From Petroclostridium sp. X23 (GTDB lineage: Bacteria; Bacillota; Clostridia; SK-Y3): a stretch of 64,000 nucleotides of DNA. The stretch lies in the NCBI RefSeq assembly GCF_030013905.1, contig NZ_CP124862.1, positions 62,001 to 126,000 on the forward strand. Reading direction: 5' to 3'. The notes under the pieces were generated by a model that was given only the letters and a program-made list of their open reading frames with translations, searched no databases and was not told the origin of the DNA. Both the position numbers and the translations under genes were made by a program. Positions 47,966-56,946 of the stretch are shown here, in pieces (the first letter of the stretch is position 1; each line of letters starts with the position of its first letter).

Positions 47966-49396
47966 TTGACATATGAAACCGTCATTGGACTTGAAGTCCA
48001 TGCAGAGCTTTCGACTAAAACAAAGATTTTTTGTGACTGTACTACCGAATTTGGCGGAGAAGTAAACACCCACTGCTGCCCTATTTGTACCGGTATGCCC
48101 GGGGTGCTTCCCATGTTAAATAAAAAGGTGGTTGATTATGCGATAAAAGCCGGATTGGCTACAAATTGCGAGATTACCCAATATGGAAAACAGGATAGAA
48201 AGAACTATTTTTATCCCGATCTTCCAAAAGCATATCAGATTTCCCAATACGATTTGCCGGTATGTAAAAACGGCTATGTGGATATCGAGGTAAATGGTGA
48301 GAAAAAAAGGATCGGAATTACCAGAATTCATATTGAAGAGGATGCGGGTAAACTAATACATGATGAATGGGGAACCGGATCACTGGTGGATTACAACCGG
48401 TGTGGCGTGCCGCTGATTGAGATTGTTACCGAGCCCGATATGAGAAACCCGGAAGAAGCCAGAGCTTTACTCGAAACCTTAAAGTCCATACTCCAATATA
48501 TCGATGTATCCGATTGTAAGATGCAGGAAGGTTCATTGCGTTGCGACATCAATCTTTCGGTTCGTCCGTTCGGTCAGAAGGAATTCGGTACCAGAACCGA
48601 AATGAAAAACGTTAATTCCTTTAGAGCTGCTGTGAGAGCGATGGAATTCGAAACCAAAAGACAGATTGAATTAGTTGAATCGGGAGGAGTAGTTGAACAG
48701 GAAACCCGTCGATGGGATGATGCGAAAGCAGTGAGCTATGCGATGAGAAGTAAGGAAGAGGCGCATGATTACAGATATTTCCCTGATCCTGACCTTGTTC
48801 CCATCGTTATCAGCGATGAATGGATAGAAGAAGTCAGAAAGACGATTCCTGAGCTCCCCAATGCCAAGAGGGTGCGTTATGTAGAGCAGTACGGGCTTCC
48901 GCAGTATGATGCTGAGATTATTACTTCATCGAGGACGTTGGCACAGTTTTTTGAAGAATGTGTGGACCATGGTGCAAATCCCAAAACGGTTAGCAACTGG
49001 TTGATGGGTGACCTGATGCGCATGTTGAAAGACCGGAATATCGAGCCGGAAGAAATTCCTTTCCCTGCACAGCATATGTCCAAATTGATTGCGTTAATAG
49101 AAAAGGGAACCATCAGCGGGTCGGCAGCCAAGAAAGTTTTAGACGCAATGTTTGATGAGGCGAAAGATCCTGAGGTGATTGTAAAGGAAAAAGGTTTGGT
49201 ACAGATCAGTGATGAATCCGCGTTGGTTGAAATGGTTCAAAAAGTACTGGATGACAACCCTCAGTCTGTTGCCGATTATAAAGCCGGTAAGGAAAAAGCG
49301 ATAGGATTCCTTGTAGGACAGACCATGAAAGCAAGCAGAGGCAAAGCGAATCCACAGGTGATAAACAAAATATTAAAAGAATTATTGGATGCATAA
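47966..49396 (+). CDS. gatB: Aspartyl/glutamyl-tRNA amidotransferase subunit B
   Basis: 476 aa. TTG start at 47966 follows GAGAGGTGAT and gives the family N-terminus [19 protein letters not shown]. Zn ligands CDC and CCPICTG, kinase-like core [11 protein letters not shown], and a C-terminal YqeY-like tail ([16 protein letters not shown]). It phosphorylates Glu- or Asp-tRNA and uses ammonia from GatA. Confidence 0.97.
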   Translation: MTYETVIGLEVHAELSTKTKIFCDCTTEFGGEVNTHCCPICTGMPGVLPMLNKKVVDYAIKAGLATNCEITQYGKQDRKNYFYPDLPKAYQISQYDLPVCKNGYVDIEVNGEKKRIGITRIHIEEDAGKLIHDEWGTGSLVDYNRCGVPLIEIVTEPDMRNPEEARALLETLKSILQYIDVSDCKMQEGSLRCDINLSVRPFGQKEFGTRTEMKNVNSFRAAVRAMEFETKRQIELVESGGVVEQETRRWDDAKAVSYAMRSKEEAHDYRYFPDPDLVPIVISDEWIEEVRKTIPELPNAKRVRYVEQYGLPQYDAEIITSSRTLAQFFEECVDHGANPKTVSNWLMGDLMRMLKDRNIEPEEIPFPAQHMSKLIALIEKGTISGSAAKKVLDAMFDEAKDPEVIVKEKGLVQISDESALVEMVQKVLDDNPQSVADYKAGKEKAIGFLVGQTMKASRGKANPQVINKILKELLDA

Positions 49397-49457
49397 AAAA
49401 ATAACAACTGGGGACATACCACAAAAAATAGAGGGGATGTCCCCAGTTGTTATTTTT
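49397..49457. repeat. GGGGAC-type foldback serving as gatB terminator
   Basis: Two perfect 21-base arms (49397-49417 and 49437-49457) centre on CTGGGGACAT and ATGTCCCCAG. They begin right after the gatB stop and end in TTTTT. It is a member of the dispersed GGGGAC family. Confidence 0.8.
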
Positions 49458-49500
49458 GAAAAAATTTCATAATTATTCGTTTTATGTCAGTGTCTTTTTG

Positions 49501-49529
49501 TTGAAGATGATAGGGCATTATGATATTAT
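49501..49529 (+). promoter_or_regulatory. Promoter of the holin-like toxin mRNA
   Basis: TTGAAG, 17 bp, TATTAT. The predicted start is near 49536, at AGAGGTAATCGG. Confidence 0.6.
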
Positions 49530-49598
49530 ATGCATAGAGGTAATCGGAAAAGCAGGGTGTGGTTGCCACCTCATTCCCAAGTGGAAGGGGGTGATGCC

Positions 49599-49682
49599 GT
49601 GAGTACATATGAAGCATTGTCTTTAATGATTTTGTTTTCTATGTTGATCATAGCAGTCCTAAATTTTAGGATAAAAAAATAA
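49599..49682 (+). CDS. Putative holin-like (TxpA-type) type I toxin peptide, 27 aa
   Basis: GTG start behind GGAAGGGGG gives MSTYEALSLMILFSMLIIAV and a short basic tail (LNFRIKK). The MSTYE N-terminus and single membrane helix match the holin-like toxin/TxpA family. These peptides insert in the membrane and are held back by an antisense RNA. The locus has its own promoter, a convergent RNA and a shared terminator. Confidence 0.85.
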   Translation: MSTYEALSLMILFSMLIIAVLNFRIKK

Positions 49683-49763
49683 TCACCCTGCCTGGCCGCA
49701 GTGTGATTAATTAATAATTGATCTACAACGTGGCAACCGCACCATGCGGTACCGATTACCTCT
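49675..49763 (-). ncRNA. Predicted antisense antitoxin RNA (RatA-like)
   Basis: On the minus strand TTTACT, 16 bp, TATAAT (49770-49797) would start an RNA near 49763. The RNA runs into the toxin 3' end and stops at the hairpin AATCACACTGC/GCAGGGTGATT followed by TTATTTTTTT. It overlaps only the last codons and terminator of the toxin mRNA. Confidence 0.6.
49681..49708. terminator. Shared bidirectional terminator of toxin and antitoxin RNAs
   Basis: AATCACCCTGC and GCAGTGTGATT form an 11-bp stem with one mismatch. The T-run is much better on the minus strand, so sense transcripts may read through. Confidence 0.65.
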
Positions 49764-49877
49764 ACTTATATTATAGCATAAAAAGAAAGAAAGTAAACAT
49801 TGTTTTATGCTGTTTTTGCCATATATTCTATCTATATAAATAACACTAAGTACATTACAGTCAGGCGTAGAAGAAAA

Positions 49878-49949
49878 AATGTGACATGGGGACGGTTTTC
49901 ATATCACAATGATTTTGGGTGACAGGAGAACCGTCCCCGTGTTACATTT
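49878..49949. repeat. GGGGACGGTTC-type foldback overlapping the M20 gene stop
   Basis: AAATGTGACATGGGGACGG (49878 onward) pairs with CCGTCCCCGTGTTACATTT (to 49949) with few mismatches. The right arm contains the TAA stop of the minus-strand amidohydrolase, so the repeat both ends the gene and probably terminates it. Confidence 0.75.
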
Positions 49950-51132
49950 CCTCACTTAGATAATCCACTGCAAATTGCGCGAATACTGAAGCACCTACAG
50001 TAATACAATCTTCATCCACATCGAATCGGGCATTATGGATAGGATATACCAGTCCTTTAGCTACATTGCCGCACCCTAAGCGGAAGAAGGTAGAAGGCGC
50101 TTTTTCGGCGAAAAAGGCGAAATCTTCTCCGCCCATGGAAGGATCCTCCGCCCAAAGAACATTTTCCTGGCCGATCACTTTTGATGTTGAATGGACGAGC
50201 AAATCGGTAATGGTGGTATCATTAATGGTGGGAGGATATAAATATTTAAAATTAAACTCATATTCACCACCCATGGAATGTACGATGCCTGCAATGATTT
50301 CTTCTATTAATCCTGCGATGCTGTTTCTTAAATCTCTGTCCAATGTTCGTGCGGTCCCTTTAATGACGGCGGTATCCGGAATAACATTGGTGCATGTTCC
50401 CGAGTGAAAAGAGCAGACGGAAATTACCACCGGTTTGAGGGGATTTACTTTTCTGCTGGCGATGGTCTGCAGTGCATTCACTACCTGGCATCCAATGACG
50501 ATAGGGTCTATAACAGCATGAGGCATGGCACCGTGGCCGCCTTTGCCTTTGATAATAATTTCAAAATCATCGGGAGAAGCCATGATGGCGCCATGCTTTA
50601 CCGCGATTTTTCCTGCGGGAACTTCCGGCCAGACATGAGCCGCTATACAGGCATCTACTTTCGGATTCTCCATCACGCCTTCCTCAATCATAGGCAGTGC
50701 GCCTCCCACACCTTCTTCAGCGGGTTGGAATATCAGCTTGATATTGCCGCTCAGCCGGTCTTTAAGATTGTTTAGAATCTCAGCTGCACCCAACAGGCAG
50801 GTGATATGTGCATCATGCCCGCATGCGTGCATTTTGCCATCAATGGTAGATTTATAATCACAGCAGTTTTCTTCTGTGATTGGCAGTGCGTCCATATCAG
50901 CACGTATTGCAAGTGTTTTGCCCGGCTTACTGCCGCGTATCAGCCCCACAACGCCGGTTTTTGCGACGCCCTCGGTAGTTTCAATATTTATTTGTTTAAG
51001 ATATTCAGCAATCAACCGCGATGTTTTGATCTCTTCAAAAGCCAATTCAGGCTGCATATGTAAAGCGCGGCGTGTTTCAATGAGCTTGTCCCTGATATCG
51101 GAAGCCATTTCCTTTATTTCTTGTGTAAGCAT
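49942..51132 (-). CDS. M20-family amidohydrolase (N-acyl-amino-acid hydrolase type)
   Basis: 396 aa. Metal ligands in MHACGHDAHITCLLGAA and the catalytic QPAEEGVGGA, plus MASPDDFEIIIKGKGGHGAM (dimerisation lid) and GGEDFAFFAEKAP near the end. The family removes acyl or aryl groups from amino acids (hippurate, IAA-amino acids, N-acetyl-diaminopimelate). Cytoplasmic, no signal peptide. Transcribed alone from the minus strand. The last codons (LSEEM) and stop lie in the repeat at 49878-49949. Confidence 0.93.
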   Translation of the reverse strand: MLTQEIKEMASDIRDKLIETRRALHMQPELAFEEIKTSRLIAEYLKQINIETTEGVAKTGVVGLIRGSKPGKTLAIRADMDALPITEENCCDYKSTIDGKMHACGHDAHITCLLGAAEILNNLKDRLSGNIKLIFQPAEEGVGGALPMIEEGVMENPKVDACIAAHVWPEVPAGKIAVKHGAIMASPDDFEIIIKGKGGHGAMPHAVIDPIVIGCQVVNALQTIASRKVNPLKPVVISVCSFHSGTCTNVIPDTAVIKGTARTLDRDLRNSIAGLIEEIIAGIVHSMGGEYEFNFKYLYPPTINDTTITDLLVHSTSKVIGQENVLWAEDPSMGGEDFAFFAEKAPSTFFRLGCGNVAKGLVYPIHNARFDVDEDCITVGASVFAQFAVDYLSEEM

Positions 51133-51193
51133 TTAATCAACTCCAAATATGAAATATATAATATATTATCATAATTTTATGATTTGCAACAAT

Positions 51194-51233
51194 AAAAAAT
51201 AACAGCAGATCTTATCGAATGCTGTTATTTTTT
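51194..51233. terminator. Bidirectional terminator
   Basis: AAAAAATAACAGCA pairs perfectly with TGCTGTTATTTTTT around 12 bases. It ends the minus-strand Cys-rich gene. Confidence 0.8.
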
Positions 51234-51245
51234 ATATTATCGCAT

Positions 51246-51386
51246 TTATTGATTTGTTTTTTCATCTTTATCAACAAAGTAAACACATGAGTCGTTTAAA
51301 CAATCGGATACTGTGGTGACATTATCTAAGTGACACTTACCATCTTTTTGATATATGCAGTTAGATGTACAATTTATATTCGTCAT
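51246..51386 (-). CDS. Cys-rich mini-protein, 46 aa
   Basis: ATG behind GGAGGTGATAT. Five Cys residues are arranged as INCTSNCIY, KCHL, DCLN and SCVYF, a metal-binding pattern. Very similar short proteins occur in clostridia and are often misnamed hydroxymyristoyl-ACP dehydratase; they resemble DUF1540 proteins. Function unknown. Confidence 0.7.
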   Translation of the reverse strand: MTNINCTSNCIYQKDGKCHLDNVTTVSDCLNDSCVYFVDKDEKTNQ

Positions 51387-51469
51387 AATATCACCTCCAT
51401 CTATATTTTTACCCTATTGAGATAATTCATACTTGTTTATTAAAATCATAAATATCAAAATGATAAAAT

Positions 51470-51496
51470 GCCGTGAAAAGGTTTCCTTTTCACGGC
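51470..51496. terminator. Perfect hairpin GCCGTGAAAAGG/CCTTTTCACGGC
   Basis: A 12-bp perfect stem with a TTT loop. The minus-strand side runs into ATTTTATCATTTTG, so it would stop an unseen minus-strand RNA from the 51500-51650 interval. There is no gene there. Confidence 0.5.
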
Positions 51497-51687
51497 GTAT
51501 CTCAACAACAAACAGTAAACAGAAGCTACTGTCCGTTGATAGCGAGAGAAATAACAGCAACTGTTTATTTCATTACTATCATATGTAAGAAATTTAAAAA
51601 TGTGTATGAAATAATTTAAACAAATTACTTTTTTTTACGTAAGTATAATAGAACGATAGATATTTAACAATTTATGGAGGGGTTAAA

Positions 51688-52446
51688 ATGGATGAGCAAA
51701 TGAACACAGAGGTACAACAATCTACCGATATAGCTGGGGTAAAAGATTACAACAGCTTTAAGAAATATTTTGGGGTACTTTTTGAACCGGTTAAGGCATT
51801 TCAAGCGATCAAAGAAAAGCCGAACTTTATTTTCCCAACGGTTATAATGATTATAGCAGTATGTATATCTACATATTTTACACTACCCTACCAAGATGAG
51901 ATAAAAGCATATACTTATGAACTGATGGGGATTTCTGCGGACCATCCCATGATGCAAAATCAAGCGCAAATCCCTAATGCACTAACCATTGCGCTAACAA
52001 TGGGAGGAGCCATTGTATTAGCAATTATCGGATGGCTTATAATGGCGGTAATATGCAGATTGTTTTCTATGATATTTGTCGGGGAAGGAAAATATAAGCA
52101 TGATCTTTCAATTTTTGCAAATACCTATGTGTTTACGCTATTAGGGACGCTTATTTCATGTATATTGCTTATTGTTACAAAAGATCCGGCAAAAATGAAT
52201 ACAAATCTATCTTTATTCTTTCCCTTTCTAGATCATTCAGGATTTATGTTTTGGTTTACCACTAATATTAATATTTTTACGTTCATAGGATTAATATTTG
52301 CAGTCGTAGGTATTTCCATTGTAGAAAATATAAAGAAATATCAAGCAGCCCTCATGGTATTTGTTCCATGGTTGATTGGTAAAGCTGCAGCAGCAGCATA
52401 CTATGCTCTTTTTACTATTCCAATGCTGCAAAAAATGATTGGATAA
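51688..52446 (+). CDS. Yip1-family membrane protein (YknW-like)
   Basis: 252 aa, ATG behind GGAGGGG. A short N-terminal cytoplasmic part includes FKKYFGVLFEPVKAFQAIKE. Five or six membrane helices follow, from FIFPTVIMIIAVCIST to FVPWLIGKAAAAAYYALF. In Bacillus subtilis the Yip1 protein YknW is encoded with and assembles with the YknXYZ exporter. Here the gene is directly followed by the same three types of gene, so the same role is likely. Confidence 0.82.
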   Translation: MDEQMNTEVQQSTDIAGVKDYNSFKKYFGVLFEPVKAFQAIKEKPNFIFPTVIMIIAVCISTYFTLPYQDEIKAYTYELMGISADHPMMQNQAQIPNALTIALTMGGAIVLAIIGWLIMAVICRLFSMIFVGEGKYKHDLSIFANTYVFTLLGTLISCILLIVTKDPAKMNTNLSLFFPFLDHSGFMFWFTTNINIFTFIGLIFAVVGISIVENIKKYQAALMVFVPWLIGKAAAAAYYALFTIPMLQKMIG

Positions 52447-52461
52447 TTGGAGGAATACACA

Positions 52462-53760
52462 TTGAAGAAAAAAATATTGATAGGACTTGCGATTGTTATC
52501 GTCATTGCCGCAATTATTGCATTAAATATGGCAGGTGCAAACAAAAGTACAAATGGACTTCCGGTGAATACGGTGGAAGCATCAAAACAGGATATTATTT
52601 CTCAGGTATCTACTTCCGGCGTGGTAGAGGAGCAGGAAAGCTCTATTATTTATGCGGAAGGAGACCTTAGAGTTGAAAAAATACACGTGCGTGTCGGAGA
52701 TAGGGTCAAAAAAGGAGATCTACTGGCGGATGTTGATCTTAAAGATCTGCAAAACCAGGTGGAGCAGGCACGAATCAATCTGGAGATGGAAAGGCTTAAC
52801 CTGCAAAAATTACAGGGAAAAGATACGCTCCAGGATCCCCGCCAGGTGGAATTGGATGTAAAAGAAGCGCAAATTGCATTTGAAAAATCAGAAAACGATT
52901 ATGCAAGAAATCAAGTGCTGTATGAGCAGAAAGCCATTTCTCAGGTTGAGTTAAATGAAGTGAAAATAAAAATGGATAATGCATCACTTAATTTACAGCG
53001 TGCCAAAAACAGATTGGAAAATATTAAAAAAGATAACCAGAAAGCCCAATTAGAATTGCAAAATGAGATTGCGATTCAGAAAAATAACGTAAGGCTTGCG
53101 GATATAAGGTTGGAACGGCTGGAAGAGCAGCTGGATAGGCAAAATGGAAAGATTATCAGTCCTATTGACGGTGTAGTCACAAAGCTGGATACCATTAACG
53201 GCCAATTTATGGAAGCAGGTATGGCGATATTTACCATTGCAGATACCGGCAGTCTTATTATCAAAGTAAATGTTAGCGAATATGATATCGGTAAAGTAAA
53301 GGTTGGACAAGAAGCGGAGATTACAGGAAACGGACTGGATAATACCAAAGAGCACAAGGCAAAGGTGAGAAGCATTGCGTCTACGGCTGCAAAAGTACGG
53401 TTAGGAAATGCGGAGGAGACGGCGGTGGAAGTGATTTTAGAAATATTAAATCCAAGTGATGATATTAAGACCGGATTTTCCATAGATGCCAAAATTATCA
53501 CCCGGCAAGAGAAAGAGGCAATCGTCATTCCTTATGAGGCGATACAGAATGGTGAAGACGGTAAAAAATTTGTATATGTAATTGACGAAGGTATTGCCAA
53601 AAAGATAGAGATAAAAACCGGTGTAGAAGCCGATCTGTTTGTGCAAGTTGAAGAGGGTATCAAAGAAGGAGATAAGCTGATTGTTAATCCGACAGATAAA
53701 ATCAGCGATGGCACCGCTGTAAAAGAGATCAATCAATCTGGCAACAAAAAAGGTGTTTGA
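52462..53760 (+). CDS. Periplasmic-adaptor-type (HlyD/MacA-like) protein, YknX-like
   Basis: 432 aa; TTG at 52462 follows TTGGAGGAA (the frame opens at 52447). N-terminal membrane anchor [17 protein letters not shown], split lipoyl domain ([19 protein letters not shown] and [17 protein letters not shown]), coiled-coil hairpin about residues 95-215, then beta-barrel and proximal domains (VTGVEADLF region). It couples the MacB-type permease to the outside in a Gram-positive. Confidence 0.9.
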   Translation: MKKKILIGLAIVIVIAAIIALNMAGANKSTNGLPVNTVEASKQDIISQVSTSGVVEEQESSIIYAEGDLRVEKIHVRVGDRVKKGDLLADVDLKDLQNQVEQARINLEMERLNLQKLQGKDTLQDPRQVELDVKEAQIAFEKSENDYARNQVLYEQKAISQVELNEVKIKMDNASLNLQRAKNRLENIKKDNQKAQLELQNEIAIQKNNVRLADIRLERLEEQLDRQNGKIISPIDGVVTKLDTINGQFMEAGMAIFTIADTGSLIIKVNVSEYDIGKVKVGQEAEITGNGLDNTKEHKAKVRSIASTAAKVRLGNAEETAVEVILEILNPSDDIKTGFSIDAKIITRQEKEAIVIPYEAIQNGEDGKKFVYVIDEGIAKKIEIKTGVEADLFVQVEEGIKEGDKLIVNPTDKISDGTAVKEINQSGNKKGV

Positions 53761-53761
53761 A

Positions 53762-54499
53762 ATGATAAAAACAATTAATCTTACAAAGACGTATAAGAAT
53801 GGAAGTATTGAGGTGCAGGCGTTGAAAGGTATTGACCTTATTATAGAGAATAATGAATTTGTAGCGGTGATGGGACCTTCAGGGTCAGGAAAATCTACAT
53901 TGATGAATATCTTGGGATGCCTGGACCGATGCACATTAGGGTCATATATATTAGATGATGTGGATGTTTCAACGCTTAATGACAAGGCATTGGCAAAGAT
54001 AAGAAATGCAAAAATCGGTTTTGTATTTCAGTCTTTTAATTTACTGCCTAGAATGTCGGCGCTGCATAATGTAGAACTTCCGATGATGTACAGTGGTATT
54101 ACCGCAAAAGAGAGAAGGAAAAGAGCGGAAATCGCCCTTGGTAAGGTAGGACTTGACGGCAGGATGCATCATAAACCAAATGAGTTATCGGGTGGGCAAA
54201 AACAACGGGTGGCCATTGCAAGAGCGTTGGTGAATACTCCCTCTATTATCCTTGCCGATGAACCTACCGGGAATCTTGACAGTCAATCGGGTGAAGAAAT
54301 CATGGCTATATTTCAACAGCTAAACAAAGAGGGAGCTACCATTATTCTAGTTACTCATGAGCCGGATATAGCGATGCACACCAAAAGGATTATCGCTTTC
54401 CGTGATGGACTGCTGGTGAAGGATGAAGCAGTTGAGAAGCCGGTTGAAGCAACCGATGTTATCCATCAATTATCCAATTTGCATGACCGCATGATGTAG
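53762..54499 (+). CDS. MacB/LolD-type ABC ATPase (YknY-like)
   Basis: 245 aa; ATG just after the adaptor stop, behind AAGGTG. Walker [10 protein letters not shown]-loop [21 protein letters not shown], signature [15 protein letters not shown], Walker [13 protein letters not shown], and H-loop VTHEPD. It is the only ATPase for the two permeases that follow, so it probably serves both. Confidence 0.94.
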   Translation: MIKTINLTKTYKNGSIEVQALKGIDLIIENNEFVAVMGPSGSGKSTLMNILGCLDRCTLGSYILDDVDVSTLNDKALAKIRNAKIGFVFQSFNLLPRMSALHNVELPMMYSGITAKERRKRAEIALGKVGLDGRMHHKPNELSGGQKQRVAIARALVNTPSIILADEPTGNLDSQSGEEIMAIFQQLNKEGATIILVTHEPDIAMHTKRIIAFRDGLLVKDEAVEKPVEATDVIHQLSNLHDRMM

Positions 54500-54521
54500 T
54501 TTAAAGAGAGGAAGAGGAATA

Positions 54522-55733
54522 TTGAACTTTTTGGAATGCATAAGAGTAGCGACAAGTTGTATTTGGCAGAATAAGATGCGCTCTATTCTTACGATGTTAG
54601 GGATTATTATCGGTATTGCATCAGTAGTAGCGGTGGTTTCAGTAATGCAGGGAGGACAAGTGGAGATTAACAAAAGTCTGGAGAAATTTGGAACGAACCG
54701 TATTATTATTCAATTGAATTGGAGAGAGCAGGACAAGATTACTTCCAGAGATTTTATTACTTATGATGATATAGATGCTATTAAGCAATTCGGTGATGAA
54801 ATTGTAGGGGTTTCACCCATTATCAATTACTCATCTACGGCCAAGCTTGATTCAAAAAAAGAAGAACTGATGATCAATGGTGTATCGCCTGACCATATCC
54901 TAATTGAGAATCTTGAAATAGTAAAAGGAAGATTTATTTCAGAAAGCGATTATAAAGGCAACCGGGAAATCATTGTCATTGATGAGAAACTGGCTAAGAA
55001 GCTCTTTAATACTGTTGATGTGGTTGGAAAGCAGTTTAATATTGTGATCGGAAACCGTAATACCAGCGTAACCATTTGCGGTGTTATAAAGGCATTGGAT
55101 TCAACACTGGGGTCCGCATTGATGGAAGGAAGCCGAAGTACTGTGTACATGCCTATTACAACGGTTAATAGAATGTACTACAACAATTATTTATATGCTT
55201 TAAGTGTCAAAGTAGCCAATAGAAATAATATTGATGAAATGGGAAAAAAAATAGTATCGCTTCTACATAGAAGGCATCATAACACAGATAAATATATTGT
55301 TGAGAATTTAACCCAGGCAATCAATCAATTCAATCAGTTTTCCAATACTTTTACACTGATTATTGCTGTAATAGCAGGTATTTCATTATTTGTGGGCGGG
55401 ATCGGAATTATGAATATCATGCTTGTATCGGTTACCGAAAGAACCAGAGAGATTGGTATCCGAAAATCTCTTGGAGCAAACAGGGAGGATATACTCATTC
55501 AGTTTTTAATTGAGGCAGTGATTATCTCTCTTATGGGAGGGGTTCTGGGAATGCTTACCGGAGTCGGAATTGCATATGCGATTAGTCAGGCTGCGAAATG
55601 GCCGCCGGTGTTCTCTATTTTCAATATAGGTTTGGCATTTATGGTCACCACCATCATCGGTATTATTTTTGGTGTATATCCGGCATATAAAGCCGCTAAA
55701 CTGGACCCGATCGAAGCGCTTCGTTATGAATAA
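54522..55733 (+). CDS. MacB/FtsX-type ABC permease (YknZ-like), first copy
   Basis: 403 aa, TTG start behind GAGAGGAAGAGG. One N-terminal helix (SILTMLGIIIGIASVVAVVS), a large extracytoplasmic MacB core domain (about 45-275), then three C-terminal helices with GGIGIMNIMLVSVTERTREI and the closing DPIEALRYE. These are mechanotransmitting permeases exporting peptides or antibiotics. Confidence 0.93.
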   Translation: MNFLECIRVATSCIWQNKMRSILTMLGIIIGIASVVAVVSVMQGGQVEINKSLEKFGTNRIIIQLNWREQDKITSRDFITYDDIDAIKQFGDEIVGVSPIINYSSTAKLDSKKEELMINGVSPDHILIENLEIVKGRFISESDYKGNREIIVIDEKLAKKLFNTVDVVGKQFNIVIGNRNTSVTICGVIKALDSTLGSALMEGSRSTVYMPITTVNRMYYNNYLYALSVKVANRNNIDEMGKKIVSLLHRRHHNTDKYIVENLTQAINQFNQFSNTFTLIIAVIAGISLFVGGIGIMNIMLVSVTERTREIGIRKSLGANREDILIQFLIEAVIISLMGGVLGMLTGVGIAYAISQAAKWPPVFSIFNIGLAFMVTTIIGIIFGVYPAYKAAKLDPIEALRYE

Positions 55734-55747
55734 AGTTTCAATTATAG

Positions 55748-55790
55748 ATAATCTTAAAGAGTTTATTGCTTTTTAAGATTATTTTTTTTG
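55748..55790 (+). terminator. Terminator after the first permease
   Basis: ATAATCTTAAA pairs with TTTAAGATTAT followed by eight T. It separates the first adaptor-ATPase-permease set from the second pair. Confidence 0.7.
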
Positions 55791-55826
55791 CTTTTACAGA
55801 TAATATGGTTTGAGGGAGTGGTTGTA

Positions 55827-56942
55827 TTGAAAAAAATCTTTTTTACTTTATTTGCTTCAATGTTCATAGTTATCACCATATTATTGGTTAATTATGTAAA
55901 TATCAAAGCAGTGAAGGACGTAAATGTATATCCGCTGGAAAAAACAGGCATTATATCGAGTATTTCAAGCAATGGAAAGATTGAGGAAGTTAATAAGGCG
56001 GAAATATATGTTGATATACCGTTGAAAGTCCAAAATATTTATGTAAAAGAAGGAGATAAGGTAAAAAAAGATCATCCGTTGATGGAACTGGACATGCAAA
56101 GCTTGGAGTTGGAATTAGAACAGGCGAAAGCAAACTTGGAGATGGAAAAGCTTAATTTCGCAAAGACCATGAAAGATAATTATTCAAGCTTTGGGCTGGA
56201 GGATGATAAAAAAGCCTTATATAGTGATAAAAATGCGGTGCCGGTATTTTCAAGTGAAGATGCTATTGCCGTATATCAGAAAAAAGTAGAGATTGCCGAC
56301 TTAAAAGTGCAAGAATTGGAAAAGAAGCTAAAGCAGCAGCCTGATAAGGTCATAAGTCCTATTACAGGCATCGTGACTGCGTTAAATGTGAATAAAGGCA
56401 CCGTGGCAAGTACTACACAGCCGGTAATCACAGTTTCTGATATGAATAACTTGCAGATCCAAGTTGATATTGAAGAGTATTATGTTTCTAGAATCAGAGA
56501 GGGACAAAGAGTAGAAATTACCGGCGAAGCTTTTGAAGGCAGCAGCTACAGTGGAATAGTAGAAAAAGTATCACCCGTTGCGAAGGAGGTATCTTCGGGA
56601 CAAAGTACCTCAACAGTCATCGAAATTATTATCGATATTTTAGATGAAGATCATTTGTTGAAGCCGGGGTTTTCTGCGCAAGTAAAAATCATTACTGATA
56701 CAAAAGATAATACACTCATATTGCCTTACGAAAGCATTATCCAGGATGAGAACAATAATGATATTGTATTTGTCATAAGAAATAACAGGGCATATAAGAG
56801 AAAAATAGTGACAGGAGCAGAGTTGGAGCTGGAGATTGAGGTAGTATCAGGGTTAAAAGAAGGGGAAAAAGTAATACTGAATCCGTCAAAAGAAATGGAA
56901 GATGGTGCAAAAGTTCGTATAGCAGCTGTTAGAAAAAGGTGA
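55827..56942 (+). CDS. Second HlyD/MacA-like adaptor
   Basis: 371 aa; TTG at 55827 follows GAGGGAGTGG. N-terminal anchor IFFTLFASMFIVITILLV, lipoyl halves QNIYVKEGDKVKKDHPLMEL and SPITGIVTALNVNKGT, a shorter coiled-coil than the first adaptor, then barrel and C-terminal domain. It is diverged from the adaptor at 52462 and may fit the second permease or a different cargo. Confidence 0.88.
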   Translation: MKKIFFTLFASMFIVITILLVNYVNIKAVKDVNVYPLEKTGIISSISSNGKIEEVNKAEIYVDIPLKVQNIYVKEGDKVKKDHPLMELDMQSLELELEQAKANLEMEKLNFAKTMKDNYSSFGLEDDKKALYSDKNAVPVFSSEDAIAVYQKKVEIADLKVQELEKKLKQQPDKVISPITGIVTALNVNKGTVASTTQPVITVSDMNNLQIQVDIEEYYVSRIREGQRVEITGEAFEGSSYSGIVEKVSPVAKEVSSGQSTSTVIEIIIDILDEDHLLKPGFSAQVKIITDTKDNTLILPYESIIQDENNNDIVFVIRNNRAYKRKIVTGAELELEIEVVSGLKEGEKVILNPSKEMEDGAKVRIAAVRKR

Positions 56943-56946
56943 TAAA

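Larger units (their letters stand above)
49536..49763. repeat. Inverted repeat framing the toxin locus
   Basis: AGAGGTAATCGG (49536-49547) and GGTGTGGTTGCCAC (49556-49569) recur inverted as GTGGCAACCGCACC (49730-49743) and CCGATTACCTCT (49752-49763). Each arm coincides with the predicted 5' end of the sense or antisense RNA. Confidence 0.75.

Noticed and set aside
49397-49457. GGGGAC foldback taken as an attachment site or origin
   Set aside because: It begins at the gatB stop and ends in T's, so it acts as a terminator; related foldbacks occur elsewhere without integrase genes.
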